Assembly (NCBI RefSeq): GCF_001592225.1
Contig: NZ_BCWN01000003.1
Location: forward strand, 1-64,000
From: Castellaniella caeni NBRC 101664
Lineage (GTDB): Bacteria; Pseudomonadota; Gammaproteobacteria; Burkholderiales; Burkholderiaceae_B
DNA: 64,000 bases
Direction: 5' to 3'
Part shown: one piece after another, positions 11,563 through 19,607 of the stretch
How the letters are laid out: each line of letters opens with the position of its first letter
Position numbering within the stretch: the stretch's first letter is position 1
Position numbers and translations under genes: made by a program
The notes under the pieces: model-generated
The model's input: the letters and a program-made list of their open reading frames with translations, nothing else
Databases searched by the model: none
Told to the model about the DNA's origin: nothing

Positions 11563-11949
11563 TTAGAGACTCCAGAGAATTTGAGCAAAGAAGACCACCG
11601 AGGCAACGAGCCAGAGGGCGGTCAGGACCTGCAGGAACAGACGCAGGCCGTCGGAATGAGCGTAGTCCATCCAGATGTCGCGCACGCCGACCCAGGCGTG
11701 CCAGGCAAGCGACAGGAAAGCGACCGTGGCGAGCAGCTGGCCAACCGGCAAGGTGCCCACCGTAAAGGCGAAGAAAGCGCGCCAGGATTCGAAATCGAGG
11801 CTGGGGACGAAGACTGAATAGAGCACCAGGGCCAGGGTGTAGACCGCCATGATGACGGCGGTGCAGCGCTGGACGATGAAGTCGCGCGTGCCGTAGTGCG
11901 CGCCGACAACCAGGCGCTTGCGACCGATGCGTTCGTGGTGAGCAGACAT
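11563..11949 (-). CDS. sdhD: Succinate dehydrogenase membrane anchor subunit SdhD
   Basis: This 128-aa integral membrane protein has three hydrophobic segments (about residues 27-47, 55-77 and 98-120) and forms the haem b and ubiquinone site with SdhC. The N-terminus MSAHHERIGRKRLVVGAHYG resembles beta-proteobacterial SdhD. Its ATG overlaps the sdhC stop by one base (TAATG), implying translational coupling. A longer in-frame ORF upstream would run antiparallel to nothing known and overlap sdhC, so it was rejected. Confidence 0.9.
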   Translation of the reverse strand: MSAHHERIGRKRLVVGAHYGTRDFIVQRCTAVIMAVYTLALVLYSVFVPSLDFESWRAFFAFTVGTLPVGQLLATVAFLSLAWHAWVGVRDIWMDYAHSDGLRLFLQVLTALWLVASVVFFAQILWSL

Positions 11950-12362
11950 TACCAGGCTCCAAAGAGTTTCAGACCAAACACCACGGTGAGCGCCAGCGCC
12001 ACGCCGATGACCAGGGCGCCCGAACGCTGCGAGGGGATGCGCTCGTTGCCGATGTGCAGATCGAGGGTGAGGTAGCGGATGCCCGCGCAGAAATGGTGGA
12101 AGTAGCCCCACATCAACACCAGCAGGACGATCTTACAGGCGGGGTTGGCAACCCAGGCCTTCATCGTGGCGAAGCTGTCGGGCGAGTGCACGCTTTGTGC
12201 AAACAAGGGCAGAAGCACCAGCGGCAACGCCAGGAACAACAGTGCGCCGCTGACGCGGTGCAGGATGGATGCTTTGCCCGCGGGTGGCAGCTTGTAGCTC
12301 ATGAGGTCGGTCAACCCCAGATTACGAAACTGCGGACGCGGCTTTGTGGCTGAATCAGACAT
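11949..12362 (-). CDS. sdhC: Succinate dehydrogenase cytochrome b556 subunit SdhC
   Basis: This 137-aa protein has three transmembrane helices. The HRVSGALLF segment near residue 35 (quinone site) and the HHFCAGIRYLTLDLHIG segment near residue 90, which supplies the haem-ligand histidine, identify it as SdhC. It is the first structural gene of the sdh set, 65 bases downstream of the GntR gene. That gap holds no obvious terminator, so one transcript for regulator and enzyme is likely. Confidence 0.93.
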   Translation of the reverse strand: MSDSATKPRPQFRNLGLTDLMSYKLPPAGKASILHRVSGALLFLALPLVLLPLFAQSVHSPDSFATMKAWVANPACKIVLLVLMWGYFHHFCAGIRYLTLDLHIGNERIPSQRSGALVIGVALALTVVFGLKLFGAW

Positions 12363-12427
12363 AATGCCCTCGTAGTAGTAAATGGAAGAACTCGGAACCT
12401 AAAACGGCATTTTCGCCGATCTGGAAA

Positions 12428-13198
12428 TCAATTCAAACTATTGCGGTAATAGTACCGCTCGGTGACGTAGTGCCCGCGGCGCAGTTCCACCGGCCGGTCG
12501 CCATAGGTGTAGGCCACGCGCTCGACCTGCAGCAAGGGGCTGCCCGCGCCGATCCGCAGCAGTTCGGCCTGGGCCTCGGTGGCTGCCACAGCGCGGATTT
12601 TTTCTTCGGCGCGCACCATGCTTACGCCAAATTCGGTTTCAAACATGGCATAGACCGGCCCCCGGTAGCGCTGCAGGAATTCGAGCGTGAGCCCCTTGAA
12701 GAGGCTGCCCGGCAGCCAGATTTCGTCGAGGATGGTGGGCGAATCGTTGAACGACAGCACCCGGCGCATGCTGATCACCGCGTCGCCCGCCCGCAGATCG
12801 AGCATGGCGGCCACGTCGGCTGAGGCCTTGGCACGGCGGCAATCGAGAATCTGGCTGCTGGAGGCGGCGGGCTGGCCGTCGTCGGGCGTCAGGCGCAGGA
12901 AGCGGTAGCGTACCTTGGCTTCGTTGTGCGTGGCCACAAAGGTGCCCTTGCCCTGGCGGCGGATGAGCAGGTTGTCGGCGGCCAGTTCGTCGATGGCCTT
13001 GCGCACCGTGCCCTGACTGACCTGAAAACGCGCCGCCAGCTCAAGTTCGCTGGGAATGGCTTCGCCGGGCTTCCATTCGCCGCGGTCGAGCCCTTGCAGA
13101 ATCAGCCCCTTGATCTGCTGGTACAGCGGACTGAATGCCGCGCTGTGAGCAGCGCGCCCCAGGGGCTGTTGGCGATCGATCAAGTGAGAATCTGACAT
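12428..13198 (-). CDS. GntR-family (HutC/UTRA type) regulator of the TCA genes
   Basis: The 256-aa protein has an N-terminal winged helix-turn-helix (about 25-90; PSELELAARFQVSQGTVRKAIDELAADNLL is spread over this region) and a C-terminal UTRA ligand-binding domain (about 100-250, ending VAYTYGDRPVELRRGHYVTERYYY). It heads the sdhCDAB-sdhE-gltA operon and is divergent from mdh. The palindrome at 13288-13313 in the shared intergenic region is a likely operator, which suggests autoregulation and control of sdh, mdh and acnB. The effector is unknown; a TCA or methylcitrate intermediate is a guess. Confidence 0.85.
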   Translation of the reverse strand: MSDSHLIDRQQPLGRAAHSAAFSPLYQQIKGLILQGLDRGEWKPGEAIPSELELAARFQVSQGTVRKAIDELAADNLLIRRQGKGTFVATHNEAKVRYRFLRLTPDDGQPAASSSQILDCRRAKASADVAAMLDLRAGDAVISMRRVLSFNDSPTILDEIWLPGSLFKGLTLEFLQRYRGPVYAMFETEFGVSMVRAEEKIRAVAATEAQAELLRIGAGSPLLQVERVAYTYGDRPVELRRGHYVTERYYYRNSLN

Positions 13199-13287
13199 GT
13201 CGGCGAAAACGCTGCAGGGTGACCCATGCTACAAATTGGAACGTGCGCATTTTCGCATTTCCGAGTGCGGATGTCTAATAGTCTTCT

Positions 13288-13313
13288 GTCTTATATAAGA
13301 TATAAGAGTCTTG
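13288..13313. promoter_or_regulatory. Putative GntR operator overlapping the mdh -35 box
   Basis: The core CTTATATAAGATATAAG has two 7-bp arms around AAG and nested palindromic TCTTATATAAGA. The right edge, ending TCTTG, runs into TTGACG (13311-13316), a -35 candidate for mdh with TACTCT 18 bases downstream. Nearly the same 25 bases, with one mismatch, occur upstream of acnB at 19511-19535 on the opposite strand. Location between divergent gntR and mdh makes the GntR protein the obvious binder, but binding is inferred. Confidence 0.75.
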
Positions 13314-13393
13314 ACGCTGAACGATGAAATACACTACTCTCTTTCGCGTTTTAGCACACCCGGATACCCCTCTCATCCTATCGGAGAATCACT

Positions 13394-14383
13394 ATGTCCA
13401 AACCCGCCATGCGCGTTGCGGTCACTGGCGCCGCCGGCCAGATCGGCTACGCCCTGCTGTTTCGCATCGCTTCCGGTGCCATGCTCGGCGAGGATCAGCC
13501 CGTCATTCTGCAGCTGCTGGAAATCCCGGACGAAAAAGCCCAGAAGGCCCTGCAGGGCGTGATGATGGAGCTCGATGACTGCGCTTTCCCGCTGCTGCAG
13601 GGCATGAGCGCGCACAGCGACCCGCGCACCGCCTTCAAGGATGCCGACGTGGCCCTGCTGGTGGGCGCGCGCCCCCGCGGCCCCGGCATGGAACGCAAAG
13701 ACCTGCTGCAGGTCAACGCCAAAATCTTCACCGAGCAAGGCAAGGCGCTCAACGACGTGGCCAGCCGCAACGTCAAGGTGCTGGTGGTGGGCAACCCGGC
13801 CAACACCAATGCCTACATCGCCATGAAGTCGGCCCCCGATCTGCCCGCGAAGAACTTCACCGCGATGCTGCGCCTGGATCACAACCGCGCCCTCGCACAG
13901 ATCGCCACCAAGACCGGCACGGCCGTGGCCGACATCGAAAAGCTGGCCGTGTGGGGCAATCACTCGCCCACCATGTACCCTGACACGCGCTTTGCCACCA
14001 TCGGCGGCAAGCCCGCCCAAGCCGTCATCAACGATGACGCCTGGGTGCGCGATACCTTCATCCCCACCGTGGGCAAGCGCGGCGCCGCCATCATCGCCGC
14101 GCGCGGCCTGTCCTCGGCGGCCTCAGCAGCCAACGCCGCCATCGACCACATCCACGACTGGGTGCTGGGCACGAACGGCAAGTGGGTCACCATGGGCATC
14201 CCGTCGGACGGCTCTTACGGCATCCCGGAAGGCATCATCTACGGCGTGCCCGTCACCACCGCCAATGGCGAATACACGCGCGTCACCGGCCTGGAAATCG
14301 ATGCCTTCTCGCGCGAGCGCATGGATCACACGCTCAACGAACTGCTCGAAGAGCGCGACGGCATCGCCGATCTGCTGAAGTAA
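13394..14383 (+). CDS. mdh: Malate dehydrogenase
   Basis: NAD-dependent oxidation of malate to oxaloacetate. The 329-aa protein is of the LDH-like MDH group found in beta-proteobacteria: N-terminal [19 protein letters not shown] binds [19 protein letters not shown] contains the substrate-discriminating arginines, [13 protein letters not shown] and [10 protein letters not shown] follow, and the catalytic histidine lies in [15 protein letters not shown] lies 8 bases before the ATG. Divergent from the GntR gene and probably controlled by the operator in between; prpB follows after 228 bases. Confidence 0.96.
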   Translation: MSKPAMRVAVTGAAGQIGYALLFRIASGAMLGEDQPVILQLLEIPDEKAQKALQGVMMELDDCAFPLLQGMSAHSDPRTAFKDADVALLVGARPRGPGMERKDLLQVNAKIFTEQGKALNDVASRNVKVLVVGNPANTNAYIAMKSAPDLPAKNFTAMLRLDHNRALAQIATKTGTAVADIEKLAVWGNHSPTMYPDTRFATIGGKPAQAVINDDAWVRDTFIPTVGKRGAAIIAARGLSSAASAANAAIDHIHDWVLGTNGKWVTMGIPSDGSYGIPEGIIYGVPVTTANGEYTRVTGLEIDAFSRERMDHTLNELLEERDGIADLLK

Positions 14384-14396
14384 CCCCCCGGCCCGG

Positions 14397-14430
14397 CTGG
14401 CTGGCGCCGCACCGCGGTGCCGCCAGCCAG
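14397..14430. terminator. GC-rich hairpin after mdh
   Basis: A 10-bp stem (CTGGCTGGCG with CGCCAGCCAG) surrounds a second palindrome, GCACCGCGGTGC. It starts 13 bases after mdh and has no T-tract, so it may attenuate rather than end transcription into prpB. The rest of the 228-base mdh-prpB gap shows no gene. Confidence 0.4.
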
Positions 14431-14611
14431 GCCTGGCGCCAGCCGCGGCCCGACAGGCGGCGGTCGGCGCCGAATGTCCCGCCGACGACAGACAATCGGG
14501 CGCCACCCGCCCATCATGGTCTGCCGCATCAGCTGGAATCCCGCCCCAACCGGGGCGATCTTTGCCGCGCACAGGGTCTGCCCGGCGCGGCTGCACACCG
14601 GAGCGCCGTTC

Positions 14612-15511
14612 ATGACCCGTCCCGCCTCTCCCGGCGCCTTGCTGCGCAAGGCCCTCACCGAAGAATCCCCCCTGCAGATCGTGGGCGCCATCAATGCCAA
14701 CCACGCCCTGCTGGCCAAGCGCGCGGGCTATCGCGCCATTTACGTGTCTGGCGGCGGCGTTGCCGCCGGGTCGCTCGGCATGCCCGACCTGGGCATCAAC
14801 ACGCTCGATGACGTGCTCACCGACGTGCGCCGCATCACCGACGTCTGCGACACCCCTCTGCTGGTCGACATCGACACGGGCTTCGGGCCCTCGGCCTTCA
14901 ACATTGCCCGCACGGTCAAGTCGCTCATCAAGTTCGGCGCGGCCGGCTGCCACATCGAAGACCAGGTGGGCGCCAAGCGCTGCGGTCACCGCCCGGGCAA
15001 GGAAATCGTCAGCACCGAAGAGATGGCCGACCGCATCAAGGCGGCGGCCGACGCCCGCACCGACAGCGACTTCTATCTCATTGCGCGCACCGACGCCATT
15101 GCCGTCAGCGGTGTGGACGCCGCGCTCGAGCGCGCCCATGCCTGCGTCGAGGCGGGGGCCGACGCCATCTTCGCCGAGGCCTCCTACGACCTCGAGACCT
15201 ACAAAAAATTCTCCAGCGCCCTGAGCGTGCCCATCCTCGCCAACATCACCGAATTCGGCAAGACGCCACTGTTCACGGTGCCTGAACTGGCTAGCGCGGG
15301 CGTCGGCATGGTGCTTTACCCGCTGTCGGCCTTCCGCGCCATGAACAAGGCCGCCGAGGCGGTCTACACCGCCATTCGCCGCGACGGACATCAGCATTCC
15401 GTGATCGAAATGATGCAGACCCGCGAAGAGTTGTACGATCGGATCGGCTATCACCAGTTTGAAGCACAACTGGACGCGCTGTTTCAACAAGGCAAAGGCA
15501 AGGCGTCCTGA
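14612..15511 (+). CDS. prpB: 2-methylisocitrate lyase
   Basis: Last step of the methylcitrate cycle, cleaving 2-methylisocitrate to pyruvate and succinate. The 299-aa protein belongs to the PEP mutase/isocitrate lyase family. Visible motifs are [18 protein letters not shown], the DIDTGFG metal-binding segment, and the KRCGH signature with catalytic cysteine. I chose ATG 14612 because GGAG precedes it by 10 bases and the protein then starts like PrpB; the longer frame from 14417 covers non-conserved GC-rich sequence. It is followed by prpC and prpD. Confidence 0.94.
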   Translation: MTRPASPGALLRKALTEESPLQIVGAINANHALLAKRAGYRAIYVSGGGVAAGSLGMPDLGINTLDDVLTDVRRITDVCDTPLLVDIDTGFGPSAFNIARTVKSLIKFGAAGCHIEDQVGAKRCGHRPGKEIVSTEEMADRIKAAADARTDSDFYLIARTDAIAVSGVDAALERAHACVEAGADAIFAEASYDLETYKKFSSALSVPILANITEFGKTPLFTVPELASAGVGMVLYPLSAFRAMNKAAEAVYTAIRRDGHQHSVIEMMQTREELYDRIGYHQFEAQLDALFQQGKGKAS

Positions 15512-15599
15512 CGCGCGGCCCGGCGGGCCGGTTCCCAACCGGCGCGCGCGGCGCCCTGGGCGCGCACCCGCTCATTTCCAGCAATCAAGGAGACCTCTG

Positions 15600-16853
15600 A
15601 TGGCGAAAGAACCCAAGACATCCACTTCCAAAACACCGGCCACGAAGGCCACGACGCGCAAAGCCGCCGCCCCCAAAGCCGCCGCTGCCGCCAGCACTGC
15701 GGCGGCCACGCCCGCCCCCGGCTTCAAGCCCAAGAAATCCGTCGCCCTGTCGGGCATCGCCGCCGGCAACACGGCACTGTGCACGGTGGGCCGCAGCGGC
15801 AACGACCTGCACTACCGCGGCTACGACATCCTCGACATCGCCGAAACCTGCGAGTTCGAAGAGGTCGCCCACCTGCTCATCCATGGCAAGCTGCCCAACC
15901 AGGCCGAACTCGACGCCTACAAGGCCAAGCTGCGCCGCCTGCGCGGCCTGCCGGTGCAGGTACAGATCGCGCTCGAAGCCCTGCCCGCGGCCAGCCATCC
16001 CATGGACGTCATGCGCACAGCGGCCTCCGTGCTGGGCTGCGTGCTGCCCGAGAAAGACAATCACAACCTGCCCGACGCGCGCGACATCGCCGACCGCCTG
16101 ATGGCCAGCCTGGGCTCGGCCCTGCTGTACTGGTATCACTACAGCCACAACGGCAAGCAGATCGACGTCGAGACCGACGACGACAGCATCGGCGGGCACT
16201 TCCTGCACCTGCTGCACGGCACGGCGCCGTCCGACGAATGGGTGCGCGCCATGCATACCTCGCTCATCCTGTACGCCGAACACGAATTCAATGCCTCCAC
16301 CTTCACGGGCCGCGTCATCGCCGGCACGGGCTCGGACATGTACTCGGCCATCACCGGGGCCATCGGCGCCCTGCGCGGCCCCAAGCACGGCGGCGCCAAC
16401 GAAGTCGCGTTTGAAATCCAGAAGCGCTATGACACCCCCGACGAAGCCGAAGCCGACATCCGCCGCCGCGTCGAAGCCAAAGAAGTCGTCATCGGCTTCG
16501 GCCATCCGGTGTACACGGTCTCCGATCCGCGCAACCAGGTGATCAAGGCCGTCGCCCAGCGCCTGTCGAAGTCCGCCGGCTCGACCAAGATGTTCGACAT
16601 CGCCGCGCGGCTCGAGGCCGTCATGTGGGACGCCAAGAAGATGTTCCCCAACCTCGACTGGTTCTCCGCCGTGTCGTACCACATGATGGGCGTGCCCACC
16701 GCCATGTTCACGCCGCTGTTCGTCATCGCCCGCACCGCGGGCTGGTCGGCGCACATCATCGAGCAGCGCATCGACAACAAGATCATCCGTCCCACGGCCA
16801 ATTACGTCGGCCCGGAAGATCTGAAATTCGTCCCCCTGGCCAAACGCAAATAA
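15600..16853 (+). CDS. prpC: 2-methylcitrate synthase with Lys/Ala-rich N-terminal extension
   Basis: It condenses propionyl-CoA with oxaloacetate to 2-methylcitrate. From about residue 45 ([22 protein letters not shown]) it aligns with Prp[43 protein letters not shown] and [13 protein letters not shown] are the citrate-synthase-fold active-site regions. Unusual is the first 40 residues, rich in Lys, Ala, Thr and Pro with [11 protein letters not shown]-like repeats resembling histone H1 tails; typical PrpC lacks this. The start is firm, since AAGGAGA lies 7 bases before ATG 15600 and no other ATG exists before the conserved part. Between prpB and prpD. Confidence 0.93.
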   Translation: MAKEPKTSTSKTPATKATTRKAAAPKAAAAASTAAATPAPGFKPKKSVALSGIAAGNTALCTVGRSGNDLHYRGYDILDIAETCEFEEVAHLLIHGKLPNQAELDAYKAKLRRLRGLPVQVQIALEALPAASHPMDVMRTAASVLGCVLPEKDNHNLPDARDIADRLMASLGSALLYWYHYSHNGKQIDVETDDDSIGGHFLHLLHGTAPSDEWVRAMHTSLILYAEHEFNASTFTGRVIAGTGSDMYSAITGAIGALRGPKHGGANEVAFEIQKRYDTPDEAEADIRRRVEAKEVVIGFGHPVYTVSDPRNQVIKAVAQRLSKSAGSTKMFDIAARLEAVMWDAKKMFPNLDWFSAVSYHMMGVPTAMFTPLFVIARTAGWSAHIIEQRIDNKIIRPTANYVGPEDLKFVPLAKRK

Positions 16854-16877
16854 GCCGCAACCTTTCAGGAACACACA

Positions 16878-18329
16878 ATGTCTGCGACTATTTCCAACGT
16901 TCGTCCCCAGCCCGATCAGGTGCTGGTCGACATCGTCGATTACGTGCTCGATTACAAGATCGACAGCACGCTCGCCCTCGACACCGCGCGCAACTGCCTC
17001 ATCGATACCTTGGGCTGCGGGCTCGAGGCGCTCGAATACCCCGCCTGCCGCAAGCTCATGGGCCCGATCGTGCCCGGCACCGTGGTGCCCAACGGCGCCA
17101 AGGTGCCGGGCACCCAGTTCCAGCTCGATCCCGTCCAGGCCGCCTTCAACATCGGCTGCATGATCCGCTGGCTCGATTTCAACGACACGTGGCTGGCCGC
17201 CGAATGGGGCCACCCGTCCGACAACCTGGGCGGCATCCTGGCGGTGGCCGACTGGCTGTCGCGCAATGCGGTCGCAGCGGGCAAGGCACCGCTCACCATG
17301 CGCGCCGTGCTCGAAGGCATGATCAAGGCGCACGAAATCCAGGGCTGCATCGCCATCGAAAACTCGTTCAACAAGGTGGGGCTCGACCACGTGGTGCTGG
17401 TCAAGGTGGCCTCTACTGCGGTCGTCTCGCAGATGCTCGGGCTGACGCGCGACGAAACCATCAACGCGGTGTCGCTCGCCTGGGTCGATGGCCAAAGCCT
17501 GCGCACCTACCGCCACGCGCCCAACACGGGCAGCCGCAAGTCGTGGGCGGCGGGCGACGCCACCAGCCGCGCCGTGCGCCTGGCCCTGATGGCCCGCACG
17601 GGTGAAATGGGCTATCCCTCGGTGCTCACGGCGCCGGTCTGGGGCTTCTACGACGTGCTCTTCAAGGGCCAGCCGTTCAAGTTCCAGCGCCCCTATGGCA
17701 GCTACGTGATGGAAAACGTGCTGTTCAAGATTTCCTTCCCGGCCGAGTTCCACTCGCAGACGGCGGTGGAATGCGCCATGCAGATCCACGCCAAGCTCAA
17801 GGCGCTGGGCAAGACCGAAGCGGACATCAAGAAAATCACGATCCGCACGCACGAGGCCTGCATCCGCATCATCGACAAAAAGGGGCCGCTGAACAATCCG
17901 GCCGACCGCGACCACTGCGTGCAGTACATGGTGGCGGTGCCCATCATCTTCGGACGCCTGACGGCGGGCGACTATGAAGACGCCATTGCCGCCGACCCGC
18001 GCATCGACGCCCTGCGCGAGAAAATGACGTGCGTGGAAGACCCGGCCTTCACGCAGGATTACCACGATCCTGAAAAGCGTTCGATCGCCAATGCGCTGAC
18101 GGTCGAGTTCAACGACGGCACGAAGCTCGACGAAATTGTCTGCGAATACCCGATCGGCCACAAGCGCCGCCGCAAAGAAGGCATTCCGCTGCTCGAGGCC
18201 AAGTTCCGCACCAACCTGGCGCGGCAGTTCCCGGCGCGCCAGCAGCAGCACATCCTGGATGTGTCGCTGGATCAGGCCAGGCTCGAAGCCATGCCGGTGC
18301 ACGAATACGTGGATCTCTATGTCATCTGA
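16878..18329 (+). CDS. prpD: 2-methylcitrate dehydratase PrpD
   Basis: It dehydrates 2-methylcitrate to 2-methylaconitate in propionate breakdown. The 483-aa MmgE/PrpD-family protein begins with [21 protein letters not shown], and contains the conserved [22 protein letters not shown] in pieces, plus the [18 protein letters not shown] region. There is no acnD/prpF pair here, so AcnB (19608) probably hydrates the product. CAGGA precedes the ATG by 8 bases. Its last 11 bases overlap the next gene, implying translational coupling. Confidence 0.95.
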   Translation: MSATISNVRPQPDQVLVDIVDYVLDYKIDSTLALDTARNCLIDTLGCGLEALEYPACRKLMGPIVPGTVVPNGAKVPGTQFQLDPVQAAFNIGCMIRWLDFNDTWLAAEWGHPSDNLGGILAVADWLSRNAVAAGKAPLTMRAVLEGMIKAHEIQGCIAIENSFNKVGLDHVVLVKVASTAVVSQMLGLTRDETINAVSLAWVDGQSLRTYRHAPNTGSRKSWAAGDATSRAVRLALMARTGEMGYPSVLTAPVWGFYDVLFKGQPFKFQRPYGSYVMENVLFKISFPAEFHSQTAVECAMQIHAKLKALGKTEADIKKITIRTHEACIRIIDKKGPLNNPADRDHCVQYMVAVPIIFGRLTAGDYEDAIAADPRIDALREKMTCVEDPAFTQDYHDPEKRSIANALTVEFNDGTKLDEIVCEYPIGHKRRRKEGIPLLEAKFRTNLARQFPARQQQHILDVSLDQARLEAMPVHEYVDLYVI

Positions 18330-18672
18330 TCGCCGCATGCCGTCGCCCTCAGCCCTGGGCCCGGGCGCATCCACGGGGCCCACGCCCCGCGCGGTGCAAC
18401 ACAACGAGGCTGCCCACCGCTTCGAGTGCACGGTGGAAGGCCACCTGTGCGTACTGGACTACGAACTCGACGGTTCAACGGCGGCATTCGTCCACACCGG
18501 AGTACCAACAGCGGTGGGCGGACGCGGCATTGCCGCCGACCTGGTGCGTACCGGGCTGGAAACCGCCCGCGCGCGCGGCTGGCGGGTCGTGCCAGCGTGT
18601 TCGTACGTAGCGGCCTTCATACGCCGACATCCACAATATCTCGATCTCACCCATCAAACGCACCAGGCGTGA
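18319..18672 (+). CDS. Small GNAT-type N-acetyltransferase (YjdJ/COG2388-like)
   Basis: This 117-aa protein has a variable N-terminus and then a compact acetyltransferase fold: [18 protein letters not shown], the acetyl-CoA loop [22 protein letters not shown], and the C-terminal [18 protein letters not shown]. This matches the small YjdJ/GTN-type acetyltransferases of unknown substrate. Start ATG 18319 overlaps prpD by 11 bases, so it is the last gene of prpBCD and is followed by a strong terminator. A role in propionate metabolism, for example protein acylation control, is only a suggestion from context. Confidence 0.75.
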   Translation: MSSDRRMPSPSALGPGASTGPTPRAVQHNEAAHRFECTVEGHLCVLDYELDGSTAAFVHTGVPTAVGGRGIAADLVRTGLETARARGWRVVPACSYVAAFIRRHPQYLDLTHQTHQA

Positions 18673-18684
18673 TTTCAGAATCAG

Positions 18685-18726
18685 AAGCAACAAAAAAACC
18701 TCCTCCGGGAGGTTTTTTTGTTGCTT
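18685..18726. terminator. prp operon intrinsic terminator
   Basis: A 19-bp nearly perfect stem with loop TCCG carries seven Ts in its right arm and seven As in its left arm. It ends the prpBCD-acetyltransferase transcript 13 bases after the last stop. Confidence 0.92.
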
Positions 18727-18769
18727 GAATCACGAAGATGTTAATTTATTGACGCGAGCGAGCATTTTC

Positions 18770-18783
18770 TTGATCCGGGTTAA
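18770..18783 (+). promoter_or_regulatory. FNR/ANR-type box upstream of ompW
   Basis: TTGAT-CCGG-GTTAA matches the FNR/ANR/DNR consensus TTGAT-N4-(A/G)TCAA at 9 of 10 informative positions. If it activates from position -41.5, transcription would start near 18818 with GAAAAT (18806-18811) as -10 box, which fits a gene start at 18852. ompW is a known FNR target in enterobacteria; control here is inferred. Confidence 0.65.
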
Positions 18784-18851
18784 GTCTTCTCTCGCAGTGA
18801 ACCGGGAAAATGAGGTTTCCTATAACCACACAACGTGTATGGAAATTACCC

Positions 18852-19484
18852 ATGTCATCCCACGTTCGTCACTCCCTTCTTGCCTGCACCCTGCTTGCCG
18901 GAGCACTCTCAGCCAGCCCCGCCCCGGCACACGAAGCCGGCGACATCCTGCTCAAAGTAGGCGTCAGCCACGTCGAACCTCAATCCAACAACGGCACCGT
19001 GGCCAACGGTGCGGTCAAGTTGGACATCGACGGCAGCACCCGCCCCAGCTTCACGATCACCTACATGGCGACGCGCAACATCGGCGTCGAGTTGTTGGGA
19101 GCCTGGCCGTTCAGGAACAAGATCAACGCCAAGGGCATGGGCGAAATCGGCTCGACGCAAACCCTGCCCCCTACCCTCAGCCTGCAATGGCACTTTCTGC
19201 CTGATGCCACCTTCCAGCCCTACGTGGGCGTGGGTCTGAACTACACGACGTTCTTCGACACCAAGTCCCGGGGTGCGCTGTCCGGCAACGACATCAGCCT
19301 GGACGATTCCTGGGGCGTCGCCGCCCAGGTCGGCGTGGATTACAAACTCAACGATCGCTGGTTCTTGAACGCCGATGTACGCTACATCGACATGTCCTCT
19401 ACCGTACACATGAACGGCACCGATATTGGCAAGGCCAAAATCAACCCGTGGGTCGCCACCCTGGGGGTCGGTTACCGTTTCTGA
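18852..19484 (+). CDS. ompW: OmpW-family outer membrane protein
   Basis: This 210-aa protein has a signal peptide (cleavage near APAHE, residue 29) and an eight-stranded barrel typical of OmpW: GDILLKVGVSHVEP at the start, the repeated amphipathic strands, PYVGVGLNYTTFF, and the C-terminal WVATLGVGYRF ending in the terminal Phe needed for barrel assembly. OmpW proteins form small hydrophobic channels. I chose ATG 18852 over 18810 because it gives a normal signal peptide and sits downstream of the FNR-type promoter. Unrelated in function to the flanking TCA genes. Confidence 0.9.
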   Translation: MSSHVRHSLLACTLLAGALSASPAPAHEAGDILLKVGVSHVEPQSNNGTVANGAVKLDIDGSTRPSFTITYMATRNIGVELLGAWPFRNKINAKGMGEIGSTQTLPPTLSLQWHFLPDATFQPYVGVGLNYTTFFDTKSRGALSGNDISLDDSWGVAAQVGVDYKLNDRWFLNADVRYIDMSSTVHMNGTDIGKAKINPWVATLGVGYRF

Positions 19485-19503
19485 TTCCCCGTCTGTTCGA
19501 TCA

Positions 19504-19546
19504 CTTCGGCAAGAGTCTTATATCTTATATAAGACTCTTGCCGAAG
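19504..19546. promoter_or_regulatory. 43-bp palindrome: putative GntR operator of acnB
   Basis: Two perfect 20-bp arms flank a central CTT. The inner 25 bases (19511-19535, minus strand) equal the gntR/mdh operator except for one base. The right edge overlaps TTGCCG (19538-19543), a -35 box with TACAAT (19562-19567) after 18 bases, the same geometry as at mdh. Because the palindrome follows ompW by 20 bases it could also fold as a terminator hairpin in RNA, although it lacks a T-tract. Confidence 0.8.
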
Positions 19547-19567
19547 CCCCGTTTCGCCCCGTACAAT
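19538..19567 (+). promoter_or_regulatory. acnB promoter
   Basis: TTGCCG and TACAAT with an 18-base spacer give a good sigma-70 promoter, predicting a start near 19574 and a 34-base leader before acnB. The -35 box lies inside the right arm of the palindromic operator. Confidence 0.65.
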
Positions 19568-19607
19568 AGCGCCGTTCTCAAACCCTTCTCATCCTGGGGC
19601 ACCCTCC

